Notes: generated by a model from the letters alone, not told the origin. Positions 1 through 16,200 are shown, counted from the stretch's first letter. The stretch is 64,000 nt of DNA from Embiotoca jacksoni (GCA_022577435.1 JAKOON010000011.1:19179802-19243801); one strand, 5' to 3'. Numbers and translations: made by a program.

Positions 1-99
1 TTTTTTTTTATCATATTTAAGACCACACGCTATAGTATGACTTTTTTTTTATCATATTTTGGACGACATGTTATAGTATGACTTTTTTATCATATTTTA

Positions 100-139
100 G
101 ACGACATGCTATAGTATGACTTTTTTTTATCATATTTTA
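100..139 (+). repeat. Representative satellite monomer (40 bp)
   Basis: A clean example of the monomer that fills the window. It has GACGACATGC, a TATAGTATGAC core, eight T, and ATCATATTTTA. Composition is about 48% T, 28% A and 25% GC on the plus strand. Length varies mainly through the T run, through loss of one GAC (TTTTAGACATGC form), through loss of three bases in the core (TATAGTGAC form) and through GTAATATT or GGTAATATT replacing ATCATATT. I do not recognise it as a named satellite. Confidence 0.95.
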
Positions 140-3100
140 GACGACATGCTATAGTATGACTTTTTTATCATGTAGACGACATGCTATAGTATGACTTTTT
201 TATCATGTAGACGACATGTTATAGTATGACTTTTTTTTTTATCATATTTTAGACGACATGCTATAGTATGACTTTTTTTTTTATCATATTTTGGAAGACA
301 TGCTATCGTATGACTTTTTTTTATCGTATTTTAGACATGTTACAGTCTGACTTTTTTTAATCATATTTTGGACGACATGCTATAGTATGACTTTTTCTTG
401 GTAATATTTTAGACGACATACTATAGTGTGACTTTTTTTTTTATCATATTATAGACGACATGCTATAGTGTGACATTTTTTGTAATATTTTAGACGACAT
501 GTTATAGTATGACTTTTTTTTTTTTATCATATTTTAGACCACACGCTATAGTATGACTTTTTTTTTTTATCATATTTTGGACGACATGTTATAGTATGAC
601 TTTTTTATCATATTTTAGACGACATGCTATATTATGACTTTTTTATCATATTTTAGACCACACGCTATAGTATGACTTTTTTTTTTATCATATTTTGGAC
701 GACATGTTATAGTATGACTTTTTTATCATATTTTAGACGACATGCTATAGTGTGACTTTTTTTTTATTATCATATTTTAGACGACATGCTATAGTGTGAC
801 TTTTTTTTTTTATCATATTTTAGACATGTTATAGTATGACTTTTTTTTTTTTATCATATTATAGACGACATGCTATAGTGTGACTTTTTTTTAATCATAT
901 TTTAGACAACATGCTATAGTATGACTTTTTTTTTAATCATATTTTAGACATGCTATAGTATGACTTTTTTTTAATCATATTTTAGACGACATGCTATAGT
1001 ATGACTTTTTTTTTTTATCATATTTTAGACGACATGCTATAGTATGACTTTTTTTTTAACATATTTTGGACGACCATGCTGTCGTGTGACTTTTTTATCA
1101 TATTTTAGACATGCTATAGTATGACTTTTTTTTTTTTATCATATTTTAGACGACATGCTATTGTATGACTTTTTCTTGGTAATATTTTAGACGACATACT
1201 ATAGTGTGACTTTTTTTTTTTTTATCATATTATAGACGACATGCTATAGTGTGACATTTTTTGTAATATTTTAGACGACATGCTATAGTATGACTTTTTT
1301 TTATCATATTTTAGACGACATGCTATAGTATGACTTTTTTATCATGTAGACGACATGCTATAGTATGACTTTTTTATCATGTAGACGACATGTTATAGTA
1401 TGACTTTTTTTTTTATCATATTTTAGACGACATGCTATAGTATGACTTTTTTTTTTATCATATTTTGGAAGACATGCTATCGTATGACTTTTTTTTATCG
1501 TATTTTAGACATGTTACAGTCTGACTTTTTTTAATCATATTTTGGACGACATGCTATAGTATGACTTTTTCTTGGTAATATTTTAGACGACATACTATAG
1601 TGTGACTTTTTTTTTTATCATATTATAGACGACATGCTATAGTGTGACATTTTTTGTAATATTTTAGACGACATGTTATAGTATGACTTTTTTTTTTTTA
1701 TCATATTTTAGACCACACGCTATAGTATGACTTTTTTTTTTTATCATATTTTGGACGACATGTTATAGTATGACTTTTTTATCATATTTTAGACGACATG
1801 CTATATTATGACTTTTTTATCATATTTTAGACCACACGCTATAGTATGACTTTTTTTTTTATCATATTTTGGACGACATGTTATAGTATGACTTTTTTAT
1901 CATATTTTAGACGACATGCTATAGTGTGACTTTTTTTTTATTATCATATTTTAGACGACATGCTATAGTGTGACTTTTTTTTTTTATCATATTTTAGACA
2001 TGTTATAGTATGACTTTTTTTTTTTTATCATATTATAGACGACATGCTATAGTGTGACTTTTTTTTTAATCATATTTTAGACAACATGCTATAGTATGAC
2101 TTTTTTTTTAATCATATTTTAGACATGCTATAGTATGACTTTTTTTTAATCATATTTTAGACGACATGCTATAGTATGACTTTTTTTTTAACATATTTTG
2201 GACGACCATGCTGTCGTGTGACTTTTTTATCATATTTTAGACATGCTATAGTATGACTTTTTTTTTTTTATCATATTTTAGACGACATGCTATTGTATGA
2301 CTTTTTCTTGGTAATATTTTAGACGACATACTATAGTGTGACTTTTTTTTTTTTTATCATATTATAGACGACATGCTATAGTGTGACATTTTTTGTAATA
2401 TTTTAGACGACATGTTATAGTATGACTTTTTTTTATCATATTTTAGACCACACGCTATAGTATGACTTTTTTTTTATCATATTTTGGACGACATGTTATA
2501 GTATGACTTTTTTATCATATTTTAGACGACATGCTATAGTATGACTTTTTTTTATCATATTTTAGACGACATGCTATAGTATGACTTTTTTATCATGTAG
2601 ACGACATGCTATAGTATGACTTTTTTATCATGTAGACGACATGTTATAGTATGACTTTTTTTTTTATCATATTTTAGACGACATGCTATAGTATGACTTT
2701 TTTTTTTATCATATTTTGGAAGACATGCTATCGTATGACTTTTTTTTATCGTATTTTAGACATGTTACAGTCTGACTTTTTTTAATCATATTTTGGACGA
2801 CATGCTATAGTATGACTTTTTCTTGGTAATATTTTAGACGACATACTATAGTGTGACTTTTTTTTTTATCATATTATAGACGACATGCTATAGTGTGACA
2901 TTTTTTGTAATATTTTAGACGACATGTTATAGTATGACTTTTTTTTTTTTATCATATTTTAGACCACACGCTATAGTATGACTTTTTTTTTTTATCATAT
3001 TTTGGACGACATGTTATAGTATGACTTTTTTATCATATTTTAGACGACATGCTATATTATGACTTTTTTATCATATTTTAGACCACACGCTATAGTATGA

Positions 3101-6100
3101 CTTTTTTTTTTATCATATTTTGGACGACATGTTATAGTATGACTTTTTTATCATATTTTAGACGACATGCTATAGTGTGACTTTTTTTTTATTATCATAT
3201 TTTAGACGACATGCTATAGTGTGACTTTTTTTTTTTATCATATTTTAGACATGTTATAGTATGACTTTTTTTTTTTTATCATATTATAGACGACATGCTA
3301 TAGTGTGACTTTTTTTTTAATCATATTTTAGACAACATGCTATAGTATGACTTTTTTTTTAATCATATTTTAGACATGCTATAGTATGACTTTTTTTTAA
3401 TCATATTTTAGACGACATGCTATAGTATGACTTTTTTTTTAACATATTTTGGACGACCATGCTGTCGTGTGACTTTTTTATCATATTTTAGACATGCTAT
3501 AGTATGACTTTTTTTTTTTTATCATATTTTAGACGACATGCTATTGTATGACTTTTTCTTGGTAATATTTTAGACGACATACTATAGTGTGACTTTTTTT
3601 TTTTTTATCATATCATAGACGACATGCTATAGTGTGACATTTTTTGTAATATTTTAGACGACATGTTATAGTATGACTTTTTTTTATCATATTTTAGACC
3701 ACACGCTATAGTATGACTTTTTTTTTTATCATATTTTGGACGACATGTTATAGTATGACTTTTTTATCATATTTTAGACGACATGCTATAGTATGACTTT
3801 TTTTTATCATATTTTAGACGACATGCTATAGTATGACTTTTTTATCATGTAGACGACATGCTATAGTATGACTTTTTTATCATGTAGACGACATGTTATA
3901 GTATGACTTTTTTTTTAATCATATTTTAGACGACATGCTATAGTATGACTTTTTTTTTTATCATATTTTGGAAGACATGCTATCGTATGACTTTTTTTTA
4001 TCGTATTTTAGACATGTTACAGTCTGACTTTTTTTAATCATATTTTGGACGACATGCTATAGTATGACTTTTTCTTGGTAATATTTTAGACGACATACTA
4101 TAGTGTGACTTTTTTTTTTATCATATTATAGACGACATGCTATAGTGTGACATTTTTTGTAATATTTTAGACGACATGTTATAGTATGACTTTTTTTTTT
4201 TTATCATATTTTAGACCACACGCTATAGTATGACTTTTTTTTTTTATCATATTTTGGACGACATGTTATAGTATGACTTTTTTATCATATTTTAGACGAC
4301 ATGCTATAGTATGACTTTTTTTTTTTTATCATATTTTAGACATGCTATAGTATGACTTTTTTTAACCATATTTTGGACGACATGCTATAGTATGACTTTT
4401 TCTTGGTAATATTTTAGACGACATACTATAGTGTGACTATTTTTTTTATCATATTATAGACGACATGCTATAGTGTGACATTTTTTTTATCATATTTTAG
4501 ACGACATGCTATAGTGTGACATTTTTTGTAATATTTTAGACGACATGTTATAGTATGACTTTTTTTTTATCATATTTTAGACGACATGCTATAGTATGAC
4601 TTTTTTTTATCATATTTTAGACGACATGCTATAGTATGACTTTTTTTTTATCATATTATAGACGACATGTTATAGTATGACTTCTTTTTTTATCATATTT
4701 TAGACAACATGCTATAGTATGACTTTTTTTTTTTTTATCATATTTTAGACATGCTATAGTATGACTTTTTTTTAATCATATTTTAGACGACATGCTATAG
4801 TATGACTTTTTTTTATCATATTTTAGACGACATGCTATAGTATGACTTTTTTTTTTTTTATCATATTTTAGACATGCTATAGTATGACTTTTTTTTTTTT
4901 TTTAATCATATTTCAGACGACATGCTATAGTATGACTTTGTTTTTTTTTTATCATATTTTAGACGACATGCTATAGTATGACTTTTTCTTGGTAATATTT
5001 TAGACGACATACTATAGTGTGACTTTTTTTTTTTTTATCATATTATAGACGACATGCTATAGTGTGACATTTTTTGTAATATTTTAGACGACATGTTATA
5101 GTATGACTTTTTTTATTCATATTTTGGACGACATGCTATAGTATGACTTTTTTTTTTTTTTTAATCATATTTTAGACGACATGTTATAGTATGACTTTTT
5201 TTTTTTATCATATTTTAGACGACATGCTATAGTATGACTTTTTTTTTAACATATTTTGGACGACCATGCTGTCGTGTGACTTTTTTATCATATTTTAGAC
5301 ATGCTATAGTATGACTTTTTTTTTTTTTATCATATTTTAGACATGCTATAGTATGACTTTTTTTTTTTTATCATATTTTAGACGACATGCTATTGTATGA
5401 CTTTTTCTTGGTAATATTTTAGACGACATACTATAGTGTGACTTTTTTTTTTTTTATCATATTATAGACGACATGCTATAGTGTGACATTTTTTGTAATA
5501 TTTTAGACGACATGTTATAGTATGACTTTTTTTTTTCATATTTTGGACGACATGCTATAGTATGACTTTTTTTTTATCATATTTAAGACCACACGCTATA
5601 GTATGACTTTTTTTTTATCATATTTTGGACGACATGTTATAGTATGACTTTTTTATCATATTTTAGACGACATGCTATAGTATGACTTTTTTTTATCATA
5701 TTTTAGACGACATGCTATAGTATGACTTTTTTATCATGTAGACGACATGCTATAGTATGACTTTTTTATCATGTAGACGACATGTTATAGTATGACTTTT
5801 TTTTTAATCATATTTTAGACGACATGCTATAGTATGACTTTTTTTTTTATCATATTTTGGAAGACATGCTATCGTATGACTTTTTTTTTATCGTATTTTA
5901 GACATGTTACAGTCTGACTTTTTTTAATCATATTTTGGACGACATGCTATAGTATGACTTTTTCTTGGTAATATTTTAGACGACATACTATAGTGTGACT
6001 TTTTTTTTTATCATATTATAGACGACATGCTATAGTGTGACATTTTTTGTAATATTTTAGACGACATGTTATAGTATGACTTTTTTTTTTTTATCATATT

Positions 6101-9100
6101 TTAGACCACACGCTATAGTATGACTTTTTTTTTTTTTATCATATTTTGGACGACATGTTATAGTATGACTTTTTTATCATATTTTAGACGACATGCTATA
6201 TTATGACTTTTTTATCATATTTTAGACCACACGCTATAGTATGACTTTTTTTTTTATCATATTTTGGACGACATGTTATAGTATGACTTTTTTATCATAT
6301 TTTAGACGACATGCTATAGTGTGACTTTTTTTTTATTATCATATTTTAGACGACATGCTATAGTGTGACTTTTTTTTTTTATCATATTTTAGACATGTTA
6401 TAGTATGACTTTTTTTTTTTATCATATTATAGACGACATGCTATAGTGTGACTTTTTTTTTAATCATATTTTAGACAACATGCTATAGTATGACTTTTTT
6501 TTTAATCATATTTTAGACATGCTATAGTATGACTTTTTTTTAATCATATTTTAGACGACATGCTATAGTATGACTTTTTTTTTTTATCATATTTTAGACG
6601 ACATGCTATAGTATGACTTTTTTTTTAACATATTTTGGACGACCATGCTGTCGTGTGACTTTTTTATCATATTTTAGACATGCTATAGTATGACTTTTTT
6701 TTTTTTTATCATATTTTAGACGACATGCTATTGTATGACTTTTTCTTGGTAATATTTTAGACGACATACTATAGTGTGACTTTTTTTTTTTTTATCATAT
6801 TATAGACGACATGCTATAGTGTGACATTTTTTGTAATATTTTAGACGACATGTTATAGTATGACTTTTTTTTTTCATATTTTGGACGACATGCTATAGTA
6901 TGACTTTTTTTTATCATATTTTAGACCACACGCTATAGTATGACTTTTTTTTTATCATATTTTGGACGACATGTTATAGTATGACTTTTTTTATCATATT
7001 TTAGACGACATGCTATAGTATGACTTTTTTTTATCATATTTTAGACGACATGCTATAGTATGACTTTTTTATCATGTAGACGACATGCTATAGTATGACT
7101 TTTTTATCATGTAGACGACATGTTATAGTATGACTTTTTTTTTTATCATATTTTAGACGACATGCTATAGTATGACTTTTTTTTTTATCATATTTTGGAA
7201 GACATGCTATCGTATGACTTTTTTTTATCGTATTTTAGACATGTTACAGTCTGACTTTTTTTAATCATATTTTGGACGACATGCTATAGTATGACTTTTT
7301 CTTGGTAATATTTTAGACGACATACTATAGTGTGACTTTTTTTTTTATCATATTATAGACGACATGCTATAGTGTGACATTTTTTGTAATATTTTAGACG
7401 ACATGTTATAGTATGACTTTTTTTTTTTTATCATATTTTAGACCACACGCTATAGTATGACTTTTTTTTTTTATCATATTTTGGACGACATGTTATAGTA
7501 TGACTTTTTTATCATATTTTAGACGACATGCTATAGTATGACTTTTTTTTTTTATCATCATATTTTAGACATGCTATAGTATGACTTTTTTTAACCATAT
7601 TTTGGACGACATGCTATAGTATGACTTTTTCTTGGAAATATTTTAGACGACATACTATAGTGTGACTATTTTTTTTATCATATTATAGACGACATGCTAT
7701 AGTGTGACATTTTTTTTATCATATTTTAGACGACATGCTATAGTGTGACATTTTTTGTAATATTTTAGACGACATGTTATAGTATGACTTTTTTTTTATC
7801 ATATTTTAGACGACATGCTATAGTATGACTTTTTTTTATCATATTTTAGACGACATGCTATAGTATGACTTTTTTTTATCATGTAGACGACATGCTATAG
7901 TATGACTTTTTTTTTTATCATATTATAGACGACATGCTATAGTGTGACATTTTTTGTAATATTTTAGACGACATGTTATAGTATGACTTTTTTTTTTTAT
8001 CATATTTTAGACCACACGCTATAGTATGACTTTTTTTTTTATCATATTTTGGACGACATGTTATAGTATGACTTTTTTATCATATTTTAGACGACATGCT
8101 ATAGTGACTTTTTTTTTATTATCATATTTTAGACGACATGCTATAGTGTGACTTTTTTTTTTTATCATATTTTAGACATGTTATAGTATGACTTTTTTTT
8201 TATCATATTATAGACGACATGCTATAGTGTGACTTTTTTTTTAATCATATTTTAGACAACATGCTATAGTATGACTTTTTTTTTTATCATATTTTAGACA
8301 TGCTATAGTATGACTTTTTTTTAATCATATTTTAGACGACATGTTATAGTATGACTTTTTTTTTTTATCATATTTTAGACGACATGCTATAGTATGACTT
8401 TTTTTTTAACATATTTTGGACGACCATGCTGTCGTGTGACTTTTTTATCATATTTTAGACATGCTATAGTATGACTTTTTTTTTTTTTTTATCATATTTT
8501 AGACATGCTATAGTATGACTTTTTTTTTTTTTTTAATCATATTTCAGACGACATGCTATAGTATGACTTTTTTTTTTAATCATATTTTAGACGACATGCT
8601 ATTGTATGACTTTTTCTTGGTAATATTTTAGACGACATACTATAGTGTGACTTTTTTTTTTTTATCATATTATAGACGACATGCTATAGTGTGACATTTT
8701 TTGTAATATTTTAGACGACATGTTATAGTATGACTTTTTTTTTTCATATTTTGGACGACATGCTATAGTATGACTTTTTTCTAATCATATTTAAGACCAC
8801 ACGCTATAGTATGACTTTTTTTTTTATCATATTTTGGACGACATGTTATAGTATGACTTTTTTATCATATTTTAGACGACATGCTATAGTATGACTTTTT
8901 TTTATCATATTTTAGACGACATGCTATAGTATGACTTTTTTATCATGTAGACGACATGCTATAGTATGACTTTTTTATCATGTAGACGACATGTTATAGT
9001 ATGACTTTTTTTTTTATCATATTTTAGACGACATGCTATAGTATGACTTTTTTTTTTATCATATTTTGGAAGACATGCTATCGTATGACTTTTTTTTATC

Positions 9101-12021
9101 GTATTTTAGACATGTTACAGTCTGACTTTTTGTAATCATATTTTGGACGACATGCTATAGTATGACTTTTTCTTGGTAATATTTTAGACGACATACTATA
9201 GTGTGACTTTTTTTTTTATCATATTATAGACGACATGCTATAGTGTGACATTTTTTGTAATATTTTAGACGACATGTTATAGTATGACTTTTTTTTTTTT
9301 ATCATATTTTAGACCACACGCTATAGTATGACTTTTTTTTTTTATCATATTTTGGACGACATGTTATAGTATGACTTTTTTATCATATTTTAGACGACAT
9401 GCTATATTATGACTTTTTTTTATCATATTTTAGACCACACGCTATAGTATGACTTTTTTTTTTATCATATTTTGGACGACATGTTATAGTATGACTTTTT
9501 TATCATATTTTAGACGACATGCTATAGTGACTTTTTTTTTATTATCATATTTTAGACGACATGCTATAGTGTGACTTTTTTTTTTTATCATATTTTAGAC
9601 ATGTTATAGTATGACTTTTTTTTTTATCATATTATAGACAACATGCTATAGTGTGACTTTTTTTTTTAATCATATTTTAGACAACATGCTATAGTATGAC
9701 TTTTTTTTTAATCATATTTTAGACATGCTATAGTATGACTTTTTTTTAATCATATTTTAGACGACATGCTATAGTATGACTTTTTTTTTTTATCATATTT
9801 TAGACGACATGCTATTGTATGACTTTTTCTTGGTAATATTTTAGACGACATACTATAGTGTGACTTTTTTTTTTTTTATCATATTATAGACGACATGCTA
9901 TAGTGTGACATTTTTTGTAATATTTTAGACGACATGTTATAGTATGACTTTTTTTTTTCATATTTTGGACGACATGCTATAGTATGACTTTTTTTTATCA
10001 TATTTTAGACCACACGCTATAGTATGACTTTTTTTTTATCATATTTTGGACGACATGTTATAGTATGACTTTTTTATCATATTTTAGACGACATGCTATA
10101 GTATGACTTTTTTTTATCATATTTTAGACGACATGCTATAGTATGACTTTTTTATCATGTAGACGACATGCTATAGTATGACTTTTTTATCATGTAGACG
10201 ACATGTTATAGTATGACTTTTTTTTTTATCATATTTTGGAAGACATGCTATCGTATGACTTTTTTTTATCGTATTTTAGACATGTTACAGTCTGACTTTT
10301 TTTAATCATATTTTGGACGACATGCTATAGTATGACTTTTTCTTGGTAATATTTTAGACGACATACTATAGTGTGACTTTTTTTTTTATCATATTATAGA
10401 CGACATGCTATAGTGTGACATTTTTTGTAATATTTTAGACGACATGTTATAGTATGACTTTTTTTTTTTTATCATATTTTAGACCACACGCTATAGTATG
10501 ACTTTTTTTTTTTTTATCATATTTTGGACGACATGTTATAGTATGACTTTTTTATCATATTTTAGACGACATGCTATAGTATGACTTTTTTTTTTTTTAT
10601 CATATTTTAGACATGCTATAGTATGACTTTTTTTTTTTTTTATCATATTTTAGACACGCTATAGTATGACTTTTTTTTAATCATATTTTAGACGACATGC
10701 TATAGTATGACTTTTTTTTATCATATTTTAGACGACATGTTATAGTATGACTTTTTTTTTTTATCATATTTTAGACGACATGCTATAGTATGACTTTTTT
10801 TTTTATCATATTTTGGAAGACATGCTATCGTATGACTTTTTTTTATCGTATTTTAGACATGTTACAGTCTGACTTTTTTTAATCATATTTTGGACGACAT
10901 GCTATAGTATGACTTTTTCTTGGTAATATTTTAGACGACATACTATAGTGTGACTTTTTTTTTTATCATATTATAGACGACATGCTATAGTGTGACATTT
11001 TTTGTAATATTTTAGACGACATGTTATAGTATGACTTTTTTTTTTTTATCATATTTTAGACCACACGCTATAGTATGACTTTTTTTTTTTATCATATTTT
11101 GGACGACATGTTATAGTATGACTTTTTTTATCATATTTTAGACGACATGCTATATTATGACTTTTTTATCATATTTTAGACCACACGCTATAGTATGACT
11201 TTTTTTTTTATCATATTTTGGACGACATGTTATAGTATGACTTTTTTATCATAATTTAGACGACATGCTATAGTGTGACTTTTTTTTTATTATCATATTT
11301 TAGACGACATGCTATAGTGTGACTTTTTTTTTTTATCATATTTTAGACATGTTATAGTATGACTTTTTTTTTTATCATATTATAGACGACATGCTATAGT
11401 GTGACTTTTTTTTAATCATATTTTAGACAACATGCTATAGTATGACTTTTTTTTTAATCATATTTTAGACATGCTATAGTATGACTTTTTTTTAATCATA
11501 TTTTAGACGACATGCTATAGTATGACTTTTTTTTTTATCATATTTTAGACGACATGCTATAGTATGACTTTTTTTTTAACATATTTTGGACGACCATGCT
11601 GTCGTGTGACTTTTTTATCATATTTTAGACATGCTATAGTATGACTTTTTTTTTTTATCATATTTTAGACGACATGCTATTGTATGACTTTTTCTTGGTA
11701 ATATTTTAGACGACATACTATAGTGTGACTTTTTTTTTTTTTTATCATATTATAGACGACATGCTATAGTGTGACATTTTTTGTAATATTTTAGACGACA
11801 TGTTATAGTATGACTTTTTTTTTTCATATTTTGGACGACATGCTATAGTATGACTTTTTTTTTTATCATATTTTAGACCACACGCTATAGTATGACTTTT
11901 TTTTTATCATATTTTGGACGACATGTTATAGTATGACTTTTTTATCATATTTTAGACGACATGCTATAGTATGACTTTTTTTTATCATATTTTAGACGAC
12001 ATGCTATAGTATGACTTTTTT

Positions 12022-12659
12022 ATCATGTAGACGACATGCTATAGTATGACTTTTTTATCATGTAGACGACATGTTATAGTATGACTTTTTTTTTTATCAT
12101 ATTTTGGAAGACATGCTATCGTATGACTTTTTTTTATCGTATTTTAGACATGTTACAGTCTGACTTTTTTTAATCATATTTTGGACGACATGCTATAGTA
12201 TGACTTTTTCTTGGTAATATTTTAGACGACATACTATAGTGTGACTTTTTTTTTTATCATATTATAGACGACATGCTATAGTGTGACATTTTTTGTAATA
12301 TTTTAGACGACATGTTATAGTATGACTTTTTTTTTTTTTATCATATTTTAGACCACACGCTATAGTATGACTTTTTTTTTTTATCATATTTTGGACGACA
12401 TGTTATAGTATGACTTTTTTATCATATTTTAGACGACATGCTATAGTATGACTTTTTTTTTTCATATTTTGGACGACATGCTATAGTATGACTTTTTTTT
12501 TTATCATATTTTAGACCACACGCTATAGTATGACTTTTTTTTTATCATATTTTGGACGACATGTTATAGTATGACTTTTTTATCATATTTTAGACGACAT
12601 GCTATAGTATGACTTTTTTTTATCATATTTTAGACGACATGCTATAGTATGACTTTTTT
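12022..12659 (+). repeat. Isolated ~640-bp higher-order submodule
   Basis: This unit runs from one ATCATGTAG marker to the next in 638 bp, far shorter than its neighbours. The number matches the difference between the long unit at 3844-5732 (1,889 bp) and the short unit at 2592-3843 (1,252 bp), which is 637 bp. A block of about 640 bp therefore behaves as a separable module: absent from short units, added in long ones and standing alone here. It contains the GGAAGACATGCTATCG, GTTACAGTCTGAC and CATACTATAG variants in the usual order. Positions come from reading marker sites, so edges are good to a few bases only. Confidence 0.65.
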
Positions 12660-15600
12660 ATCATGTAGACGACATGCTATAGTATGACTTTTTTATCATG
12701 TAGACGACATGTTATAGTATGACTTTTTTTTTTATCATATTTTGGAAGACATGCTATCGTATGACTTTTTTTTATCGTATTTTAGACATGTTACAGTCTG
12801 ACTTTTTTTAATCATATTTTGGACGACATGCTATAGTATGACTTTTTCTTGGTAATATTTTAGACGACATACTATAGTGTGACTTTTTTTTTTATCATAT
12901 TATAGACGACATGCTATAGTGTGACATTTTTTGTAATATTTTAGACGACATGTTATAGTATGACTTTTTTTTTTTTTATCATATTTTAGACCACACGCTA
13001 TAGTATGACTTTTTTTTTTTATCATATTTTGGACGACATGTTATAGTATGACTTTTTTATCATATTTTAGACGACATGCTATAGTATGACTTTTTTTTTT
13101 TTATCATATTTTAGACATGCTATAGTATGACTTTTTTTTAATCATATTTTAGACGACATGCTATAGTATGACTTTTTTTTATCATATTTTAGACGACATG
13201 TTATAGTATGACTTTTTTTTTTTCATATTTTGGACGACATGCTATAGTATGACTTTTTTTTTTTTATCTTATTTTGGACGACATGTTATAGTATGAGTTT
13301 TTTATCATATTTTAGACGACATGCTATAGTATGACTTTTTTTTTTGTATCATATTATAGACGACATGTTATAGTATGACTTTTTTTTTTATCATATTTTA
13401 GACAACATGCTATAGTATGACTTTTTTTAATCATATTTTAGACGACATGCTATAGTATGACTTTTTTTATCATATTTTAGACGACATGCTATAGTATGAC
13501 TTTTTTTTTTATCATATTTTAGACCACACGCTATAGTATGATTTTTTTTTATCATATTTTGGACGACATGTTATAGTATGACTTTTTTTTATCATATTTT
13601 AGACGACATGCTATAGTATGACTTTTTTATCATATTTTAGACATGCTATAATATGACTTTTTTTTTTTAATCATATTTTAGACGACATGCTATAGTATGA
13701 CTTTTTTATCATGTAGACGACATGCTATAGTATGACTTTTTTATCATGTAGACGACATGTTATAGTATGACTTTTTTTTTATCATATTTTAGACGACATG
13801 TTATAGTATGACTTTTTTTTATCATATTTTAGACGACATGCTATAGTATGACTTTTTTTTTTTTATCATATTTTAGACGACATGCTATAGTATGACTTTT
13901 TCTTGGTAATATTTTAGACGACATACTATAGTATGACTTTTTTTTTTTTTTTATCATATTTTAGACATGCTATCGTATGACTTTTTCACCATATTTTAGA
14001 CGACATGCTATAGTATGACTTTTTTATCATATTTTGGACGACATGCTATAGTATGACTTTTTTTTTTTATCATATTATAGACGACATGTTATAGTATGAC
14101 TTTTTTTTTAATCATATTTTAGACAACATGCTATAGTATGACTTTTTTTTTAATCATATTTTAGACATGCTATAGTATGACTTTTTTTTAATCATATTTT
14201 AGACGACATGCTATAGTATGACTTTTTTTTTTATCATATTTTAGACGACATGCTATAGTATGACTTTTTTTTTAACATATTTTGGACGACCATGCTGTCG
14301 TGTGACTTTTTTATCATATTTTAGACATGCTATAGTATGACTTTTTTTTTTTTATCATATTTTAGACGACATGCTATTGTATGACTTTTTCTTGGTAATA
14401 TTTTAGACGACATACTATAGTGTGACTTTTTTTTTTTTATCATATTATAGACGACATGCTATAGTGTGACATTTTTTGTAATATTTTAGACGACATGTTA
14501 TAGTATGACTTTTTTTTTTTCATATTTTGGACGACATGCTATAGTATGACTTTTTTTTATCATATTTTAGACCACACGCTATAGTATGACTTTTTTTTTA
14601 TCATATTTTGGACGACATGTTATAGTATGACTTTTTTATCATATTTTAGACGACATGCTATAGTATGACTTTTTTTTATCATATTTTAGACGACATGCTA
14701 TAGTATGACTTTTTTATCATGTAGACGACATGCTATAGTATGACTTTTTTATCATGTAGACGACATGTTATAGTATGACTTTTTTTTTTATCATATTTTA
14801 GACGACATGCTATAGTATGACTTTTTTTTTTATCATATTTTGGAAGACATGCTATCGTATGACTTTTTTTTATCGTATTTTAGACATGTTACAGTCTGAC
14901 TTTTTTTAATCATATTTTGGACGACATGCTATAGTATGACTTTTTCTTGGTAATATTTTAGACGACATACTATAGTGTGACTTTTTTTTTTATCATATTA
15001 TAGACGACATGCTATAGTGTGACATTTTTTGTAATATTTTAGACGACATGTTATAGTATGACTTTTTTTTTTTATCATATTTTAGACCACACGCTATAGT
15101 ATGACTTTTTTTTTTTATCATATTTTGGACGACATGTTATAGTATGACTTTTTTATCATATTTTAGACGACATGCTATAGTATGACTTTTTATTTTTTAT
15201 CATATTTTAGACATGCTATAGTATGACTTTTTTTTTTTTTATCATATTTTAGACATGCTATAGTATGACTTTTTTTTAATCATATTTTAGACGACATGCT
15301 ATAGTATGACTTTTTTTTATCATATTTTAGACGACATGTTATAGTATGACTTTTTTTTTTCATATTTTGGACGACATGCTATAGTATGACTTTTTTTTTT
15401 TATCTTATTTTGGACGACATGTTATAGTATGAGTTTTTTATCATATTTTAGACGACATGCTATAGTATGACTTTTTTTTTTTATCATATTTTAGACAACA
15501 TGCTATAGTATGACTTTTTTTAATCATATTTTAGACGACATGCTATAGTATGACTTTTTTTATCATATTTTAGACGACATGCTATAGTATGACTTTTTTT

Positions 15601-16200
15601 TTTATCATATTTTAGACCACACGCTATAGTATGATTTTTTTTTATCATATTTTGGACGACATGTTATAGTATGACTTTTTTTTATCATATTTTAGACGAC
15701 ATGCTATAGTATGACTTTTTTATCATATTTTAGACGACATGCTATAGTATGACTTTTTTATCATGTAGACGACATGCTATAGTATGACTTTTTTATCATG
15801 TAGACGACATGTTATAGTATGACTTTTTTTTTATCATATTTTAGACGACATGCTATAGTATGACTTTTTTATCATATTTTAGACGACATGCTATAGTATG
15901 ACTTTTTTTTTTTTATCATATTTTAGACGACATGCTATAGTATGACTTTTTCTTGGTAATATTTTAGACGACATACTATAGTATGACTTTTTTTTTTTTT
16001 ATCATATTTTAGACATGCTATCGTATGACTTTTTCACCATATTTTAGACGACATGCTATAGTATGACTTTTTTATCATATTTTGGACGACATGCTATAGT
16101 ATGACTTTTTTTTTTTATCATATTATAGACGACATGTTATAGTATGACTTTTTTTTTAATCATATTTTAGACAACATGCTATAGTATGACTTTTTTTTTA

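Larger units (their letters stand above)
1..16200 (+). repeat. Satellite region A: ~40-bp monomers in ~1.2-1.9 kb higher-order units
   Basis: Uninterrupted head-to-tail monomers, all in one orientation, with no gene or unique sequence. A marker pair of shortened monomers (ATCATGTAGACG, lacking the usual ATTTT) recurs at 167, 1341, 2592, 3844, 5733, 7071, 8942, 10154, 12022, 12660, 13708, 14716 and 15760. Other variants recur in a fixed order after it: GGAAGACATGCTATCG, then GTTACAGTCTGAC, then CTTGGTAATATT with CATACTATAGTGTGAC, then a GTGTGACATTTTTTG monomer. A second marker, GACGACCATGCTGTCGTGTG, recurs near 1.07, 2.20, 3.45, 5.26, 6.64, 8.42, 11.59, 14.28 and 16.25 kb. This ordered recurrence is what defines a higher-order repeat. 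The end at about 16.2 kb is approximate; it is where the CTGTCG marker is last seen at this regular rhythm. Confidence 0.93.
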
